64,000 bases of DNA, taken from NCBI GenBank assembly GCA_031374935.1, contig JANMHB010000025.1:62001-126000 (forward strand). The letters are read 5' to 3'. The first letter of the stretch is position 1, and every line of letters begins with the position of its first letter. Positions 35,882 through 45,277 of this stretch are shown piece by piece. Under the pieces are notes generated by a model. The model did no database searches, was not told the DNA's origin, and saw only the letters and a program-made list of their open reading frames with translations. Made by a program: the position numbers and the translations under genes. The stretch is from JACMLX01 sp031374935 (lineage in GTDB: Bacteria > Gemmatimonadota > Gemmatimonadetes > Gemmatimonadales > Gemmatimonadaceae).

Positions 35882-37537
35882 TCATGGCTTGCCGAGTGGT
35901 GGGGTCGTCGCTGGCGGACGGCGATGCCGCGTTGCCTGCTCGAACGCAAACCCCAACCCGAGCAGTTGCGCTTCGCTGTATGGTCGCCCGAGCAGCTCGA
36001 GTCCAACCGGCAGTCCGTCATCAGAAAACCCGGCTGGTATGGTGAGCGCAGGAAAGCCGATGGACGGGCTGAGACTGCGATTGTCCCCGCGGCTGTAGCC
36101 ATCCGCCGGGCGCGGGTTGGTGAGCACGTCGGCGGCGATTGGCGTCGGTGGTGCATCGTAGGTGGCATAGACCAGCGCGTCGAGGCGCTGGTCGGCCATC
36201 AGCTTGAGGATCGCCACGCGCAGTGCCTCGCGTGACTTCATCACGGTCAGATAGGCCGGGTCGGACGTCGACTTGCCGACGAGACCGATCATCGTCCGGG
36301 CACGCCACGGATTCACGGCGCCGGCGAGCATGATTTCCTTCAGCGTCTTGACCGGCGCATTGGCGTGTTGCGCAAAGTAGGCGTCGGTCGCCTCCTCGGT
36401 CTCGAAGTCATTGCCGACGCGACTGCCTGGCACGGTTGGCACCACGAGCGAGTCCACCACCACTGCACCTTGCGCGCGAAGCTCGGTCACAGCGCGATCG
36501 AAGACGACACGGACCTTGGCAAACTCCGTACGAATCACTCGCTCGGTGGAATCGCGCCTGGCCGCCGAATCGGCGGTGATCGTCGTATCGCGGTTGCCGG
36601 TCGTGGCGGTGCTATCCCGCGAACGGCGACCCGGCACTGTCGTATCGCGCGGGAATCGCAGCACACCGATCCGTGCGCCACGCAGTGCCGTCGTCACCAG
36701 CGCGGTGGTGTAGGTCGGCGGCACGTGCCCGACGGCGTAGGCCGTGATCGGATCGTTCGCATCGTACCCGGCGATCACGTCGAGCACACGCGCGGCGTCA
36801 GCGACGGTGCGTGTCATCGGGCCCATCGTGTCCTGCGTCGGGTTGGCCGGCAGCATGCCGAATCGACTCACCAGCGGCAGCGTCGGGCGGAGGCCCACCA
36901 GGCTGCTCACCGCGGCCGGCCCGCGAATGGAGCCGCCGGTATCCTCGCCGATCCCCACCAGACCGAAGTTCGCCGCAACGGCGGACGCCGACCCCCCCGA
37001 CGACCCACTCGGATTGCGCGTCGGATCGTAGGCATTGCGGATGATGCCGGCGGCCGACCCGACGTAGCGCCCCGCGAATTCCCCCATCGTCGTCTTGGCA
37101 ATGATGATCGCACCTGCGGCTTCCAGTCGCTGCACTGCGGTCGCATCACGCGTCGGCACGAAGTCCTTGAAGATCGTCGAGCCATACGTGGTCGGCATGT
37201 CTTTCGTCTCGATCTGGTCCTTGAGCAGTACCGGCACGCAGTGGAGCGGTCCGCGCGTGCCCTTCGCGCGTTGCACACCGTCCAGTGAGTCCGCCTCGGC
37301 CAGCGCACGACGGTTCACATGCTGGATCGCATTCAGTACCGGACCGCGCTTGTCGTAGGCGTCGATGCGGTCCAGATACGTTTGCACCAGCCCCCGACAG
37401 GTGAGCCGGCGGGCGTCCAGCGCCGCGTGCACCCCTGGGATCGTCGCCTCCATCACGTCGAACTGCTGCGCCGCTGCGGGAGATGAGAGCAGGGCGATCC
37501 CTGCTGCGAACTGCGTCAGTCTGGCCGTGCCGGTCAT
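35882..37537 (-). CDS. Exported amidase-signature-family protein
   Basis: A 551-residue protein from the ATG at 37535-37537 with a signal peptide (ending AAAQQ). The amidase Lys-Ser-Ser triad is visible: Lys106 in LLKDQIE, the cis-Ser (Ser179 or neighbour) in PSGSSGGSAS and the nucleophile Ser203 in DTGGSIRGP. A low-complexity insert rich in Arg, Thr, Asp and Ser (about 300-335) interrupts the domain. The function is hydrolysis of an unknown amide outside the cytoplasm. The long upstream extension of the frame overlaps the S51 gene and is not used. Confidence 0.9.
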   Translation of the reverse strand: MTGTARLTQFAAGIALLSSPAAAQQFDVMEATIPGVHAALDARRLTCRGLVQTYLDRIDAYDKRGPVLNAIQHVNRRALAEADSLDGVQRAKGTRGPLHCVPVLLKDQIETKDMPTTYGSTIFKDFVPTRDATAVQRLEAAGAIIIAKTTMGEFAGRYVGSAAGIIRNAYDPTRNPSGSSGGSASAVAANFGLVGIGEDTGGSIRGPAAVSSLVGLRPTLPLVSRFGMLPANPTQDTMGPMTRTVADAARVLDVIAGYDANDPITAYAVGHVPPTYTTALVTTALRGARIGVLRFPRDTTVPGRRSRDSTATTGNRDTTITADSAARRDSTERVIRTEFAKVRVVFDRAVTELRAQGAVVVDSLVVPTVPGSRVGNDFETEEATDAYFAQHANAPVKTLKEIMLAGAVNPWRARTMIGLVGKSTSDPAYLTVMKSREALRVAILKLMADQRLDALVYATYDAPPTPIAADVLTNPRPADGYSRGDNRSLSPSIGFPALTIPAGFSDDGLPVGLELLGRPYSEAQLLGLGFAFEQATRHRRPPATTPPLGKP

Positions 37538-37669
37538 CGATGCGCCTGGGTGTGTGGGGAGACACAGTGTCCGTCGTCGCGACAAGTTCGCAGGCGAAAG
37601 ACATCGGCGGCAGGGTGGGGCTGGCTCGTGCCCCTGTGCATTTGTGTTCGCTGCGATCAGCTTGACGGC

Positions 37670-38488
37670 ATGCAACGCCGGGAATTCCTTGTCGCGACCG
37701 CACTGAGCACCGTCGCCCTCCACTCGGGCCGCGCCCCGGCTGCCGCCGGACAGGCGGACGACGTTGTCGACGCTTCCTCCCTCGATTCGATGCCTGCTCC
37801 GACCCGAAAGATCCTGATTGCCGGTGGTGGTTTCAATCGCGCCTTCATCGGCTACATGGCTGCGCTCACGGCCAAGCCGCGCCCGCGGATCTGCTATCTC
37901 CCCACTGCCTCGGCGGATAGTGCGGACGGCATCATCAACTTCTATCGCGAATGTGCGGGCCTCGACATCGAGCCTCATGTACAGCGGAGCTTCATCGAGA
38001 GCCTCAGCCAGATACAGGGCTGGGACGAGGTGCTGCTGTCGATGGATGGCATCGTCTGCTCGGGTGGCAACACGCTCAATCAGCAGGCGATCTGGAAGGC
38101 GCAGGGCATCGACGTCGTGCTGCGAACCGCCTGGGATCGGGGGATCGTGCTCGGCGGCGCCAGCGCCGGTTCACTCTGCTGGTTCGAGGAAGGGACGACC
38201 GATTCCCGCCCGAAGGCGCTGTCGATCGTGCGGTGCCTGGGGTTTCTGGCCGGCAGTCACTCGCCGCACTACGACAAGGAGCCCGGGCGCCGGCCACTGT
38301 ATCAGCAGCTGATCGGATCCGGCACCATGAAGCCCGGCTATGCGTGTGACAACGACGCCGGCATCTACTTCGAGGACAACACCGTGAAGCGGGTGGTGTC
38401 CACACGCGCCGAGGCGAAGGTGTACCACGTCAGCGTGGTGAACGGGTCGGTCGTCGAGCGCACGATGGAGCCGGACCGGATCAGCTGA
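37670..38488 (+). CDS. Peptidase S51 (cyanophycinase/dipeptidase E-like), Tat-exported
   Basis: A 272-residue protein starting at ATG 37670 with a twin-arginine-like signal (MQRREFLVATAL). The S51 nucleophile lies in GGASAGSLCW (Ser165); a CSGGNTLNQQ segment and LPTASADSADG (80-ish) support the PepE-like fold. Relatives cleave Asp-X dipeptides or cyanophycin. No cyanophycin genes are near, so a secreted dipeptidase is the safer reading. It is divergent from the amidase and converges on the GH44 gene. Confidence 0.87.
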   Translation: MQRREFLVATALSTVALHSGRAPAAAGQADDVVDASSLDSMPAPTRKILIAGGGFNRAFIGYMAALTAKPRPRICYLPTASADSADGIINFYRECAGLDIEPHVQRSFIESLSQIQGWDEVLLSMDGIVCSGGNTLNQQAIWKAQGIDVVLRTAWDRGIVLGGASAGSLCWFEEGTTDSRPKALSIVRCLGFLAGSHSPHYDKEPGRRPLYQQLIGSGTMKPGYACDNDAGIYFEDNTVKRVVSTRAEAKVYHVSVVNGSVVERTMEPDRIS

Positions 38489-38539
38489 CGTCGGCGCGCG
38501 CCCGGACTGTGCCGGGCGGATTCCCGGCGCGACGGCTCG

Positions 38540-41500
38540 TTACGGAATCAGCGCCAGCGTGGAGACACTCATCGCCGGCATGGTGTAGGTCAACACGTTG
38601 CCGCTGACGGCGACATCGGCCTGACGCGAAGGATTTGGCGATCCGTCGCGCATGACGTACACCTGCGCGCTGCTTGCCGCGCCGGTGCCGGTGAGCGTGA
38701 TCTGCGTGACCTTCGGCGTGGTCGTCTTGTTGATCACCACCAGCACGGTGCGTCCGGTGGACGTGCGGCTGGCGTAGATCGAACTCTGGGCCACGTTCGA
38801 TGTCGTGGCCTGCAGCCCCGTGTCGCCGAAGGAATTGCCGGCACCATCGTAGTTCCGGAACATGCGGAGTGCGCCGAAGATGTAGGCATAGGCGAGGTTG
38901 CCGTTGCCGTTCCAGTTCGATGCATACAGGCCGGCGAATTGCCACAGCGAGGCGGCGAAGACGCCTTCGCGGCCGAAGATGCCGAAGACATCGGCCTGCG
39001 CAATGCCACCGGAGATGTCACCACCACGACCGTAGTAGTACTCCGTGATCGCGAGCTTCGTCCCGGGATAGCGCGCCGCGACCTGGTCGCGGAGGCGCGG
39101 CAGCAGGCGAATCGGGCCGCCGGTCACGTTCGTCACCCAGCTGCCGTCGTTGTAGGTCGGGTCCCACAGCGAGCGTGGCGCCTGCACGCGGGCCTCGATC
39201 ATCGCGGCATCCTGCGTCGCGTAATCGTTGGAGATGGTGCCGTTGACGGTGCCAGCTTCAGGATAGAAGTGGACGTCGAGCACATCGAGCAGACGCCGGC
39301 CGGCGGCGGTGCTGGCGGCCCGCATGCGATCCAGGTAGACATCGGTGAAGTTCTGCGTTCCGTACACCGGATCGGGGTAGTTCCGGTTCAGGTACCGGCC
39401 GAGCAGGGTGATGCCAGTGTAGGTGGCGGTGGCGGGCCCGAACACGAGCGCATTCGGCATGACACTCTTGATGGCGCTGGCATAGACCGCAGATGTGTCG
39501 GCGAAACCGGCGTAGGTCTGGAGGCGCGGTGCCGCAGGGTCGTCGTTGATGTCGCTGAAGATCTGCTTGTGTGTCTCGTGCCAGAGATCCGGCTCGTTGT
39601 CGAGCGAGAAGAAGACCGGGGCCGTCGGATGGGTGGAGCGGCCCGGGTAGGTCGCCTCGAACCAGTTGATGAACTCGTCCTGATACACGAACCCATCGGA
39701 CGCATTTGGTGTCAGGGAGAACGCGCTGCCCTTCCTGGCGCGACTCACACGGAACCGTGTCGCCAGACGGGTGGCGCGGTCGGCGTCGCTGATGCCGACG
39801 TTGCAGTTGCAGGCATCGGCAGAGACGTACCCACTCATCGGCACCGTGGCCATGAACGCCTGGCCCCGTGCGAAGGTGGTCGTGGCGCGTCGGCTCACGG
39901 CGCCACCGGCGTTCGTCGTCTCGTCGGCACTGTTCCAGTAGAAGTAATCCTTGCCCGCGTTGCTGTAGTTGTTCTCCCAGTTGTAGGCGGTCATTCGGTT
40001 GCCGCCCATCCGGTTGAATGTCCACTCGGTGGGCACGGTGGCGTTGCCGAAGGCACCAGCGTCGTTGACGAAGTTTCCGCCGTAGATGTAGCGCGAGATG
40101 TCGTGGGTGACACCACCGTTCACCGTGGCTGTGATGTCGGCATTGACCACCGTCGTGACGGTCAGTGGCCGCGTCGTGGTGAGCGTCGCGCCGTCAACAC
40201 TTGCTTGCACCGTGCGCGCGGTTCCCGCCGTCGCGCCGGTCAGTGTGGCGCGATACGAGCTGTCGGCGACGTTGTACGTCACCGGGCCGATCGTGATCCC
40301 GCTGGTGCCGGTGCCGAGTGTCAGGGCCACCGTCTGGCCGCTGCCCACCTTGTTGCCGCTCGCGTCACGGGGCACGACCGTCGCCGCACTCGTCGCACCG
40401 ACCGCAATGCTTTCGGAGCTGAGTGTGAAGGTGCTGGTGCCGGTGGAGACAGCGCCGGCACGCACGCGAACGGGGAAGCTGGCCGCACTCAGGTTGGCGG
40501 CCGAGAACCGCAGGCGGCCGGTGCCGATCGTGGCGCTGAGTCGCAGGGCGGGGAAGGTGATCGTGCCGTCGGCGCCGGTGCTGAGCGGTCCACCGCCTGA
40601 GAGCGTGGCACCGGTCCACGGCGCGCCACCGTTCGTGACGGCGGTGACAGTGATGGCCACGCCAGCCTGCGCGACGGCGGTCCCGCTCGCACTGCGCAAC
40701 GCGACCGTCACCCCGTTCAGCAAACTACCGCTGGCCACGTCCAGCCCACCGCCCGTCGTGTCGCCGGGCAGGGTGGTGATGGCAAGCGCAGTTGCAGGTA
40801 CCGGCGGCGGCGGCGCGGACGCCGAGACGACCAGCTGCCTCGTCGCCGACAGCACGACGCCGTTCACGGTGGTGGTGACCGTGACGTTGCCCACCGTTAC
40901 GCCGGTGATTCCTGCGCTGTACGATGAATCCGCTGCAGAGTAGCTGATTGTGCCCACCGTCGCCGTATTGGCCGCGCCGTTCAGCGTGACTGACACGCTC
41001 TGTCCGGCACCCAGCTTTCGCCCGGCGCCATCCAGCGGTGTGGTGACGAATTGCGCGACGCCTGCAACCGGGATCGTGTCCGGCGTCACGGAGACCGGGC
41101 TGCTGGGCGACACCACGCCCGGTGCCACGATCACGGTGATGGGCGCTGATGCCGTCAGTTGCGTGCTGCCGACCGTGGCGCGGATCACGCTCGTCGTTCC
41201 GGCGGTTCTCGCAGTAAAGGTGGCCCGATACGACGAATCACTCGGCTCGTAGCTCACGGCGCTGAGAACGCCGGCGCTGGTGCCGCCGCCAACGGACAGC
41301 GCGACCACCTGCCCCCCGCCGAGCGCCGAGCCCGAGGCGTCGCGCGGCGTCACGCGCAGGCCGACCACGCTGTCGACAATCGCCGTGTCGCGTGACGCGG
41401 TGAGCGTACTGCGCGACGCCGCTGCTGCGCCCGGCAGCACGCGCACCGGGAGGCTGGTGGCGGTCAGGTTGGTGGCCTCGAAGCGCACACGCGCCAGACC

Positions 41501-42571
41501 TGCCGGAGCGGACAGTGCCAGCGCGGGGAATGTCGCCTGACCAGACTGGTTCGTGCTCACGGGTCCGGCGCCGGTCAGCGTCGCGCCCGCGAGCGCGGTA
41601 CCTGACGTGTTCAGCACGCGACCCGTGACCGGAATGCCGGCCTGACGGACCGCCGCACCCGCGGCGTCGATGAGCTGTACTGTCGTCGCGGTCCAGATGG
41701 CACCGCTCACGACCTGGAACGCCTGTGTGGTGTCACCCGGCAGTGTCGTGATGCGAAGTGCTGCGGCAGGCACCGGCGGCGGTGGTGGCGCCGGGACGCC
41801 GGTGAAGAGCGGTGCCACGGTGAGCTGCCTGCCGTTCACATTCGCGCGTAGCGCGCGAGCCGTCGCGGGGGCATCGACGGTAATGCTGGCGCGATACGAT
41901 GAATCGCTGGCGGCGAAGGTGAACGTGCTCACGGTGGCCAGCGCCTGATCGCCGTCCAGCATCGCGCTCACTTGCTGCCCGCTGCCCCGCTTGTTGCCGG
42001 AGGCATCGAGCGGCACGACCGTAACCTGCGACACGCCGCCCACCGTCATCGTGTCCGGCACCACGGTCACGGCCGACGCTGCTGCTGAGACTGCTCCCGG
42101 CTCGAGGCGCATGGGAATGGTGAGCGCCGGCAGGCTGTCGACGGCCGCCGACAGCACAGCTGAGCCCGCCCGACCGGCGAGGACGAGACCGGTGACGCGT
42201 GCGATACCAGCCGTATCCGTCACTGCCGTCGCGCCGCGACGGATCTGGATCCGGGTGCTGAGGGCACCGCCCGGGTCGAGCACGGTCAGAGTCAGCGTCC
42301 GGCCCGCCTGTTTCACGTTCTGTCCAGTCGCGTCCCGAAGCTGTACGGCTAGCGAACTCGGCTGGCTGTCGTGCGCGAGCCGCACGAGCGGCGCCGCAGA
42401 ATCGAACGGCGTGACGAGACCGATCGCCGCCGCTCGCGCGATGCTGATTGGCGGCAGGGGATCCGGTCCGGTCGAGCTCGCATCGCCGCAGGCCGCGACC
42501 AGGCCGAGCAGCAGCAGTGGCAGGCGCCCGGCGAGCCGTGCGCGGAGGTTGAGGTGAGCAGCGTCGCTCAT
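38540..42571 (-). CDS. GH44-type glycosidase lipoprotein with alternating Ig-like modules
   Basis: A 1343-residue lipoprotein from the ATG at 42569-42571 (lipobox Cys28 in LVAAC). The first 830 or so residues are alternating beta-sandwich modules. Four copies carry DASGNK-type motifs ending in ADSSYRATxTG. Three longer modules are interleaved, two of them preceded by a Pro-rich linker and ITTLPGDTT. The C-terminal part is a GH44-like catalytic domain with Glu993 in SLDNEPDLW (acid/base) and Glu1177 in ITEYYYG (nucleophile), then a small beta-sandwich. GH44 enzymes cut cellulose, xyloglucan and related beta-glucans. It probably acts at the cell surface. Confidence 0.88.
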   Translation of the reverse strand: MSDAAHLNLRARLAGRLPLLLLGLVAACGDASSTGPDPLPPISIARAAAIGLVTPFDSAAPLVRLAHDSQPSSLAVQLRDATGQNVKQAGRTLTLTVLDPGGALSTRIQIRRGATAVTDTAGIARVTGLVLAGRAGSAVLSAAVDSLPALTIPMRLEPGAVSAAASAVTVVPDTMTVGGVSQVTVVPLDASGNKRGSGQQVSAMLDGDQALATVSTFTFAASDSSYRASITVDAPATARALRANVNGRQLTVAPLFTGVPAPPPPPVPAAALRITTLPGDTTQAFQVVSGAIWTATTVQLIDAAGAAVRQAGIPVTGRVLNTSGTALAGATLTGAGPVSTNQSGQATFPALALSAPAGLARVRFEATNLTATSLPVRVLPGAAAASRSTLTASRDTAIVDSVVGLRVTPRDASGSALGGGQVVALSVGGGTSAGVLSAVSYEPSDSSYRATFTARTAGTTSVIRATVGSTQLTASAPITVIVAPGVVSPSSPVSVTPDTIPVAGVAQFVTTPLDGAGRKLGAGQSVSVTLNGAANTATVGTISYSAADSSYSAGITGVTVGNVTVTTTVNGVVLSATRQLVVSASAPPPPVPATALAITTLPGDTTGGGLDVASGSLLNGVTVALRSASGTAVAQAGVAITVTAVTNGGAPWTGATLSGGGPLSTGADGTITFPALRLSATIGTGRLRFSAANLSAASFPVRVRAGAVSTGTSTFTLSSESIAVGATSAATVVPRDASGNKVGSGQTVALTLGTGTSGITIGPVTYNVADSSYRATLTGATAGTARTVQASVDGATLTTTRPLTVTTVVNADITATVNGGVTHDISRYIYGGNFVNDAGAFGNATVPTEWTFNRMGGNRMTAYNWENNYSNAGKDYFYWNSADETTNAGGAVSRRATTTFARGQAFMATVPMSGYVSADACNCNVGISDADRATRLATRFRVSRARKGSAFSLTPNASDGFVYQDEFINWFEATYPGRSTHPTAPVFFSLDNEPDLWHETHKQIFSDINDDPAAPRLQTYAGFADTSAVYASAIKSVMPNALVFGPATATYTGITLLGRYLNRNYPDPVYGTQNFTDVYLDRMRAASTAAGRRLLDVLDVHFYPEAGTVNGTISNDYATQDAAMIEARVQAPRSLWDPTYNDGSWVTNVTGGPIRLLPRLRDQVAARYPGTKLAITEYYYGRGGDISGGIAQADVFGIFGREGVFAASLWQFAGLYASNWNGNGNLAYAYIFGALRMFRNYDGAGNSFGDTGLQATTSNVAQSSIYASRTSTGRTVLVVINKTTTPKVTQITLTGTGAASSAQVYVMRDGSPNPSRQADVAVSGNVLTYTMPAMSVSTLALIP

Positions 42572-42821
42572 GTCCTGACCAGATCGCGGGGGGAGCTGAA
42601 TATCTGAGGTCGCCAGCGTGCAGGTTTCGCGCCAGTCGTGTCTGGCGCTGACGGCGCACCAGGTGGACGATCGTACCGATGGATCGTGTCGGCACCAAGT
42701 GGCGGGATCGGGGCACGCTGTTGCCGCCACGTCGCGCCACGTGGACCAGCATCAGCGCGCGCGGGGCTGCGCCCGCGTCAGACTGTGCCAGCTGGCGGCG
42801 CTGATCGTCCTCTGTGACAGC
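42572..42821. other. Upstream region of GH44 and glycosyltransferase genes
   Basis: Together with the hairpin set that follows it forms a 418-base divergent intergenic region. I see no protein-like frame and no clear promoter here. It must hold the minus-strand promoter for the GH44 lipoprotein and probably the plus-strand promoter for the leader RNA. Confidence 0.4.
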
Positions 42822-42959
42822 GCCGGATCGGGGGGTAAAACCCCTGTCTGATCCGGCAGCGCACCGCCGGCTCCGAGACTCCGTCCTCGGAGCCGGCGAT
42901 ACCTTCCCGTCGGTGGCCGGGCGCACGGTTGCCGCCACGGCGACAGCGGCCGGCCACCG
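42822..42959 (+). other. Three consecutive strong hairpins (candidate structured leader RNA)
   Basis: Hairpin 1: GCCGGATC (42822-42829) pairs with GATCCGGC (42850-42857), with an inner GGGG/CCCC pair around TAAAA. Hairpin 2: a perfect 13-base stem, 42865-42877 with 42886-42898, and an 8-base loop. Hairpin 3: CGGTGGCCGG (42911-42920) pairs with CCGGCCACCG (42950-42959), with a nested GCCGC/GCGGC. Thirty bases later the glycosyltransferase gene starts. The set does not match a riboswitch class I know. It could be an attenuator, a new RNA element or back-to-back terminators. Confidence 0.5.
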
Positions 42960-42989
42960 CTGACTTACTCGAACGACACAGGTGCGTTG

Positions 42990-44102
42990 ATGGGGAAGTA
43001 CCACATCGGCTTCGTCATGGAGCAGGCCCTCGGCCACGTGACGCACACGCAGAATCTTCGGGCGAACACCGTACTCGCGCCGGACATCGACGCCTTCTGG
43101 ACGCTGCCGAAGTTCGAACCGACGGGCATCGGCGCCCGCATTCCGGTCTACAAAAGCAATTGGACCGTGCGCGCCGGCTGGCAGGCGCGACGCGGCATCG
43201 CGCGCCTGAATCGGACGACGCGACTCGACGCGCTCTTCTTCCACACGCAGGTCACGGCGGTGCTGGCAACGAACTGGGTCCGGCGTATTCCGAGCGTGGT
43301 GTCGCTCGACGCGACGCCGCTGCAGTATGACGCGCTGGGGCAGTTCTATCAGCACGCACCCGGACCTGCGTTCAAGGAGCGGCTCAGCTTCCGCCTGAAT
43401 CAGGAGTGCTATCAGGCCGCCCGGCATCTCGTGACCTGGAGTCAGTGGGCGAAGGACAGCCTGGTCGGCGACTATGGAATTCCGGTAGAAAAGATCACTG
43501 TGATACCACCGGGGGCCATCACGCAGGACTGGATCAGGCCAGCACCGCGAGTGGCACACGACGGCCCGGTGCGCATTCTGTTCGTCGGTGCCAGTCTGGA
43601 GCGGAAAGGCGGGCTGCTGTTGCTGGCTGCGTTCCGCGCCTTGCGGTCACTCGGTGTTGAACTGCATCTCGTGACACGCGATGCGGTGGCTCCCGAGCCC
43701 GGGTTGTTCGTCTACCACGACATGCAACCGAACAGCGCAGCGCTCAAGGCGCTGTATCACTCTTGCGATGTGTTTGCGCTGCCGACGTTTGCCGACTGCC
43801 TGCCGATGGTGCTGTCGGAAGCCGGCGCCGCGGGGTTGCCGGTGGTCAGCACGACGCTGGCCGGAATCCCGGAGATCGTGCGCCACAACGAGACCGGCTT
43901 TCTCACGGCGGTGGGTGATGCCGAGGGCCTCACGCGCGCGCTGCGCACCCTGGTCGAGGAGCGAGAGCTGCGACTACGCATGGGTGAACGTGCTGTGCTG
44001 CAGACCACCCGTGAGTTCGATGCCCGACTGAACGCCGTGAAGCTGTTCACGCTCCTCACGCACGAAGTCGATGTGGCCCGGGCGGCGGTGTACGCGGCAT
44101 GA
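42990..44102 (+). CDS. Glycosyltransferase (GT4-type)
   Basis: A 370-residue GT-B fold enzyme. The C-terminal nucleotide-sugar domain has ILFVGASLERKGG and the acceptor-sensing segment LPTFADCLPMVLSEAGAAGLPVVSTTLAGIPEIV with the E-x7-E type pattern. The N-terminal half shows GKYHIGFVMEQALGHVTHTQNL. It starts at ATG 42990 without a clear ribosome-binding site, directly after the three-hairpin leader. Its stop overlaps the next glycosyltransferase (ATGA at 44099), so the pair is coupled and probably builds one glycan. Confidence 0.9.
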   Translation: MGKYHIGFVMEQALGHVTHTQNLRANTVLAPDIDAFWTLPKFEPTGIGARIPVYKSNWTVRAGWQARRGIARLNRTTRLDALFFHTQVTAVLATNWVRRIPSVVSLDATPLQYDALGQFYQHAPGPAFKERLSFRLNQECYQAARHLVTWSQWAKDSLVGDYGIPVEKITVIPPGAITQDWIRPAPRVAHDGPVRILFVGASLERKGGLLLLAAFRALRSLGVELHLVTRDAVAPEPGLFVYHDMQPNSAALKALYHSCDVFALPTFADCLPMVLSEAGAAGLPVVSTTLAGIPEIVRHNETGFLTAVGDAEGLTRALRTLVEERELRLRMGERAVLQTTREFDARLNAVKLFTLLTHEVDVARAAVYAA

Positions 44103-45178
44103 CGCGGCACGTGCTGCTGACGGTGTCCGGGACGATTCCGCCAGATTACCTCGCGCAGCACGAGGCAGGGCGCGCTCCGCGACGCGACTATGCGGAACTG
44201 GCGCGCGCCTGCGAAGCGGATCTGGTGGACTACCCGACGGCGCGTTCGCTGGGCGGGTGGCAAGGGCGGCTGATCGAGCGCATCGGCGGCGCGAACCTGT
44301 TGCTGGCGTGGGTCTGCTTCGCCCGTCGAGATCAGTATCGGGTGATCCTGACCGACGGTGAGCAGGTCGGCCTGCCGCTGGCGGTGCTGCTCAAGTTCCT
44401 GGCGTTTGGACGGCGTCCGCAGCATCTGATGATCACGCACATCATCTCGGTGCGGAAGAAGATGGTGTTTCTCGACTGGCTGCGTGTGCACAGTCACATC
44501 GATCGCTTTCTGGTCTATGCCACCTGGCAGAAGCGGTTCATCGAGGAACGGTGGCAGGTGCCGGCGGAGCGCGTCTCGTTCACGCCATTCATGGTCGACA
44601 CCCGTTTCTTTTCGCCCGATGCCGTCGCGCCGAATCCGGACGCGTCACCAACGCTCTGTGCCGTCGGCCTCGAGCGCCGCGACTATCCGACCTTGCTCAA
44701 GTCGGTGGACGGGCTCGATGTGCATGCCGTCATTGCGGCAGCCAGTCCGTGGGCCAAACAGCCCGACACCACGGAAGGGCAGGTCATTCCACCGAACGTC
44801 ACGGTGCAGCGATTCAACCAGTATGACCTCCGGCAGCTCTACGCCGACAGTCGCTTCCTGGTGATGCCGTTGTACAACGTGGAGTTCCAGGCGGGCGTCA
44901 CCGCGATTCTGGAAGCGATGGCGATGGGCCGCGCGGTGATCTGTTCGCGCACGCCTGGACAGACCGACGTCGTGGTCGAAGGGGAGACCGGGTTGTACGT
45001 GGCCCCCGGCGACGCCGCAGCATTGCGCACGGCGATTCAGTCCCTGCTGGAGCACCCCGATGCGGCAGACCGCATGGGGAAGGCCGGTCGCGCGCTGGTG
45101 GAGCATCGGATGAGTCTCGATGCCTACGCGGAACGCCTGCGTCGGCACGTCGATGCGGCGCTCGCAGTGCATCGATAG
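44099..45178 (+). CDS. Glycosyltransferase family 4 protein
   Basis: A 359-residue GT-B enzyme translationally coupled to the preceding glycosyltransferase. The C-terminal domain shows CAVGLERRDYPTLL, VMPLYNVEFQAGVTAILEAMAMGRAVICSRTPGQTDVV (donor-binding E-x7-E pattern) and GETGLYVAPGDAAAL. The N-terminal half has no signal peptide and should act at the inner face of the membrane. A strong hairpin follows five bases after the stop and probably ends the transcript. Confidence 0.92.
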   Translation: MTRHVLLTVSGTIPPDYLAQHEAGRAPRRDYAELARACEADLVDYPTARSLGGWQGRLIERIGGANLLLAWVCFARRDQYRVILTDGEQVGLPLAVLLKFLAFGRRPQHLMITHIISVRKKMVFLDWLRVHSHIDRFLVYATWQKRFIEERWQVPAERVSFTPFMVDTRFFSPDAVAPNPDASPTLCAVGLERRDYPTLLKSVDGLDVHAVIAAASPWAKQPDTTEGQVIPPNVTVQRFNQYDLRQLYADSRFLVMPLYNVEFQAGVTAILEAMAMGRAVICSRTPGQTDVVVEGETGLYVAPGDAAALRTAIQSLLEHPDAADRMGKAGRALVEHRMSLDAYAERLRRHVDAALAVHR

Positions 45179-45182
45179 CCTC

Positions 45183-45217
45183 AGCGCCGCCATCGACATG
45201 CCGTCGTTGGCGGCGCT
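45183..45217 (+). terminator. Hairpin after the glycosyltransferase pair
   Basis: AGCGCCGCC (45183-45191) pairs perfectly with GGCGGCGCT (45209-45217); an inner GAC/GTC pair closes a short loop. It begins five bases after the TGA/TAG stop of the second glycosyltransferase. No T-run follows, as is common in high-GC genomes, so it is a terminator-like hairpin rather than a classic intrinsic terminator. Confidence 0.55.
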
Positions 45218-45277
45218 TCGACGCTGCTGCCCCGATGATGGTCGACCGTGAGTGCGCGGTGATCGCCGCCGGATGGA

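Noticed and set aside
42822..42898. A cyclic-di-GMP riboswitch in the glycosyltransferase leader
   Set aside because: The conserved GEMM motifs are missing; only strong hairpins are present.
41733..43559. A 608-codon minus-strand frame spanning the GH44/glycosyltransferase gap
   Set aside because: It overlaps two well-supported genes and crosses the three hairpins; no protein family features.
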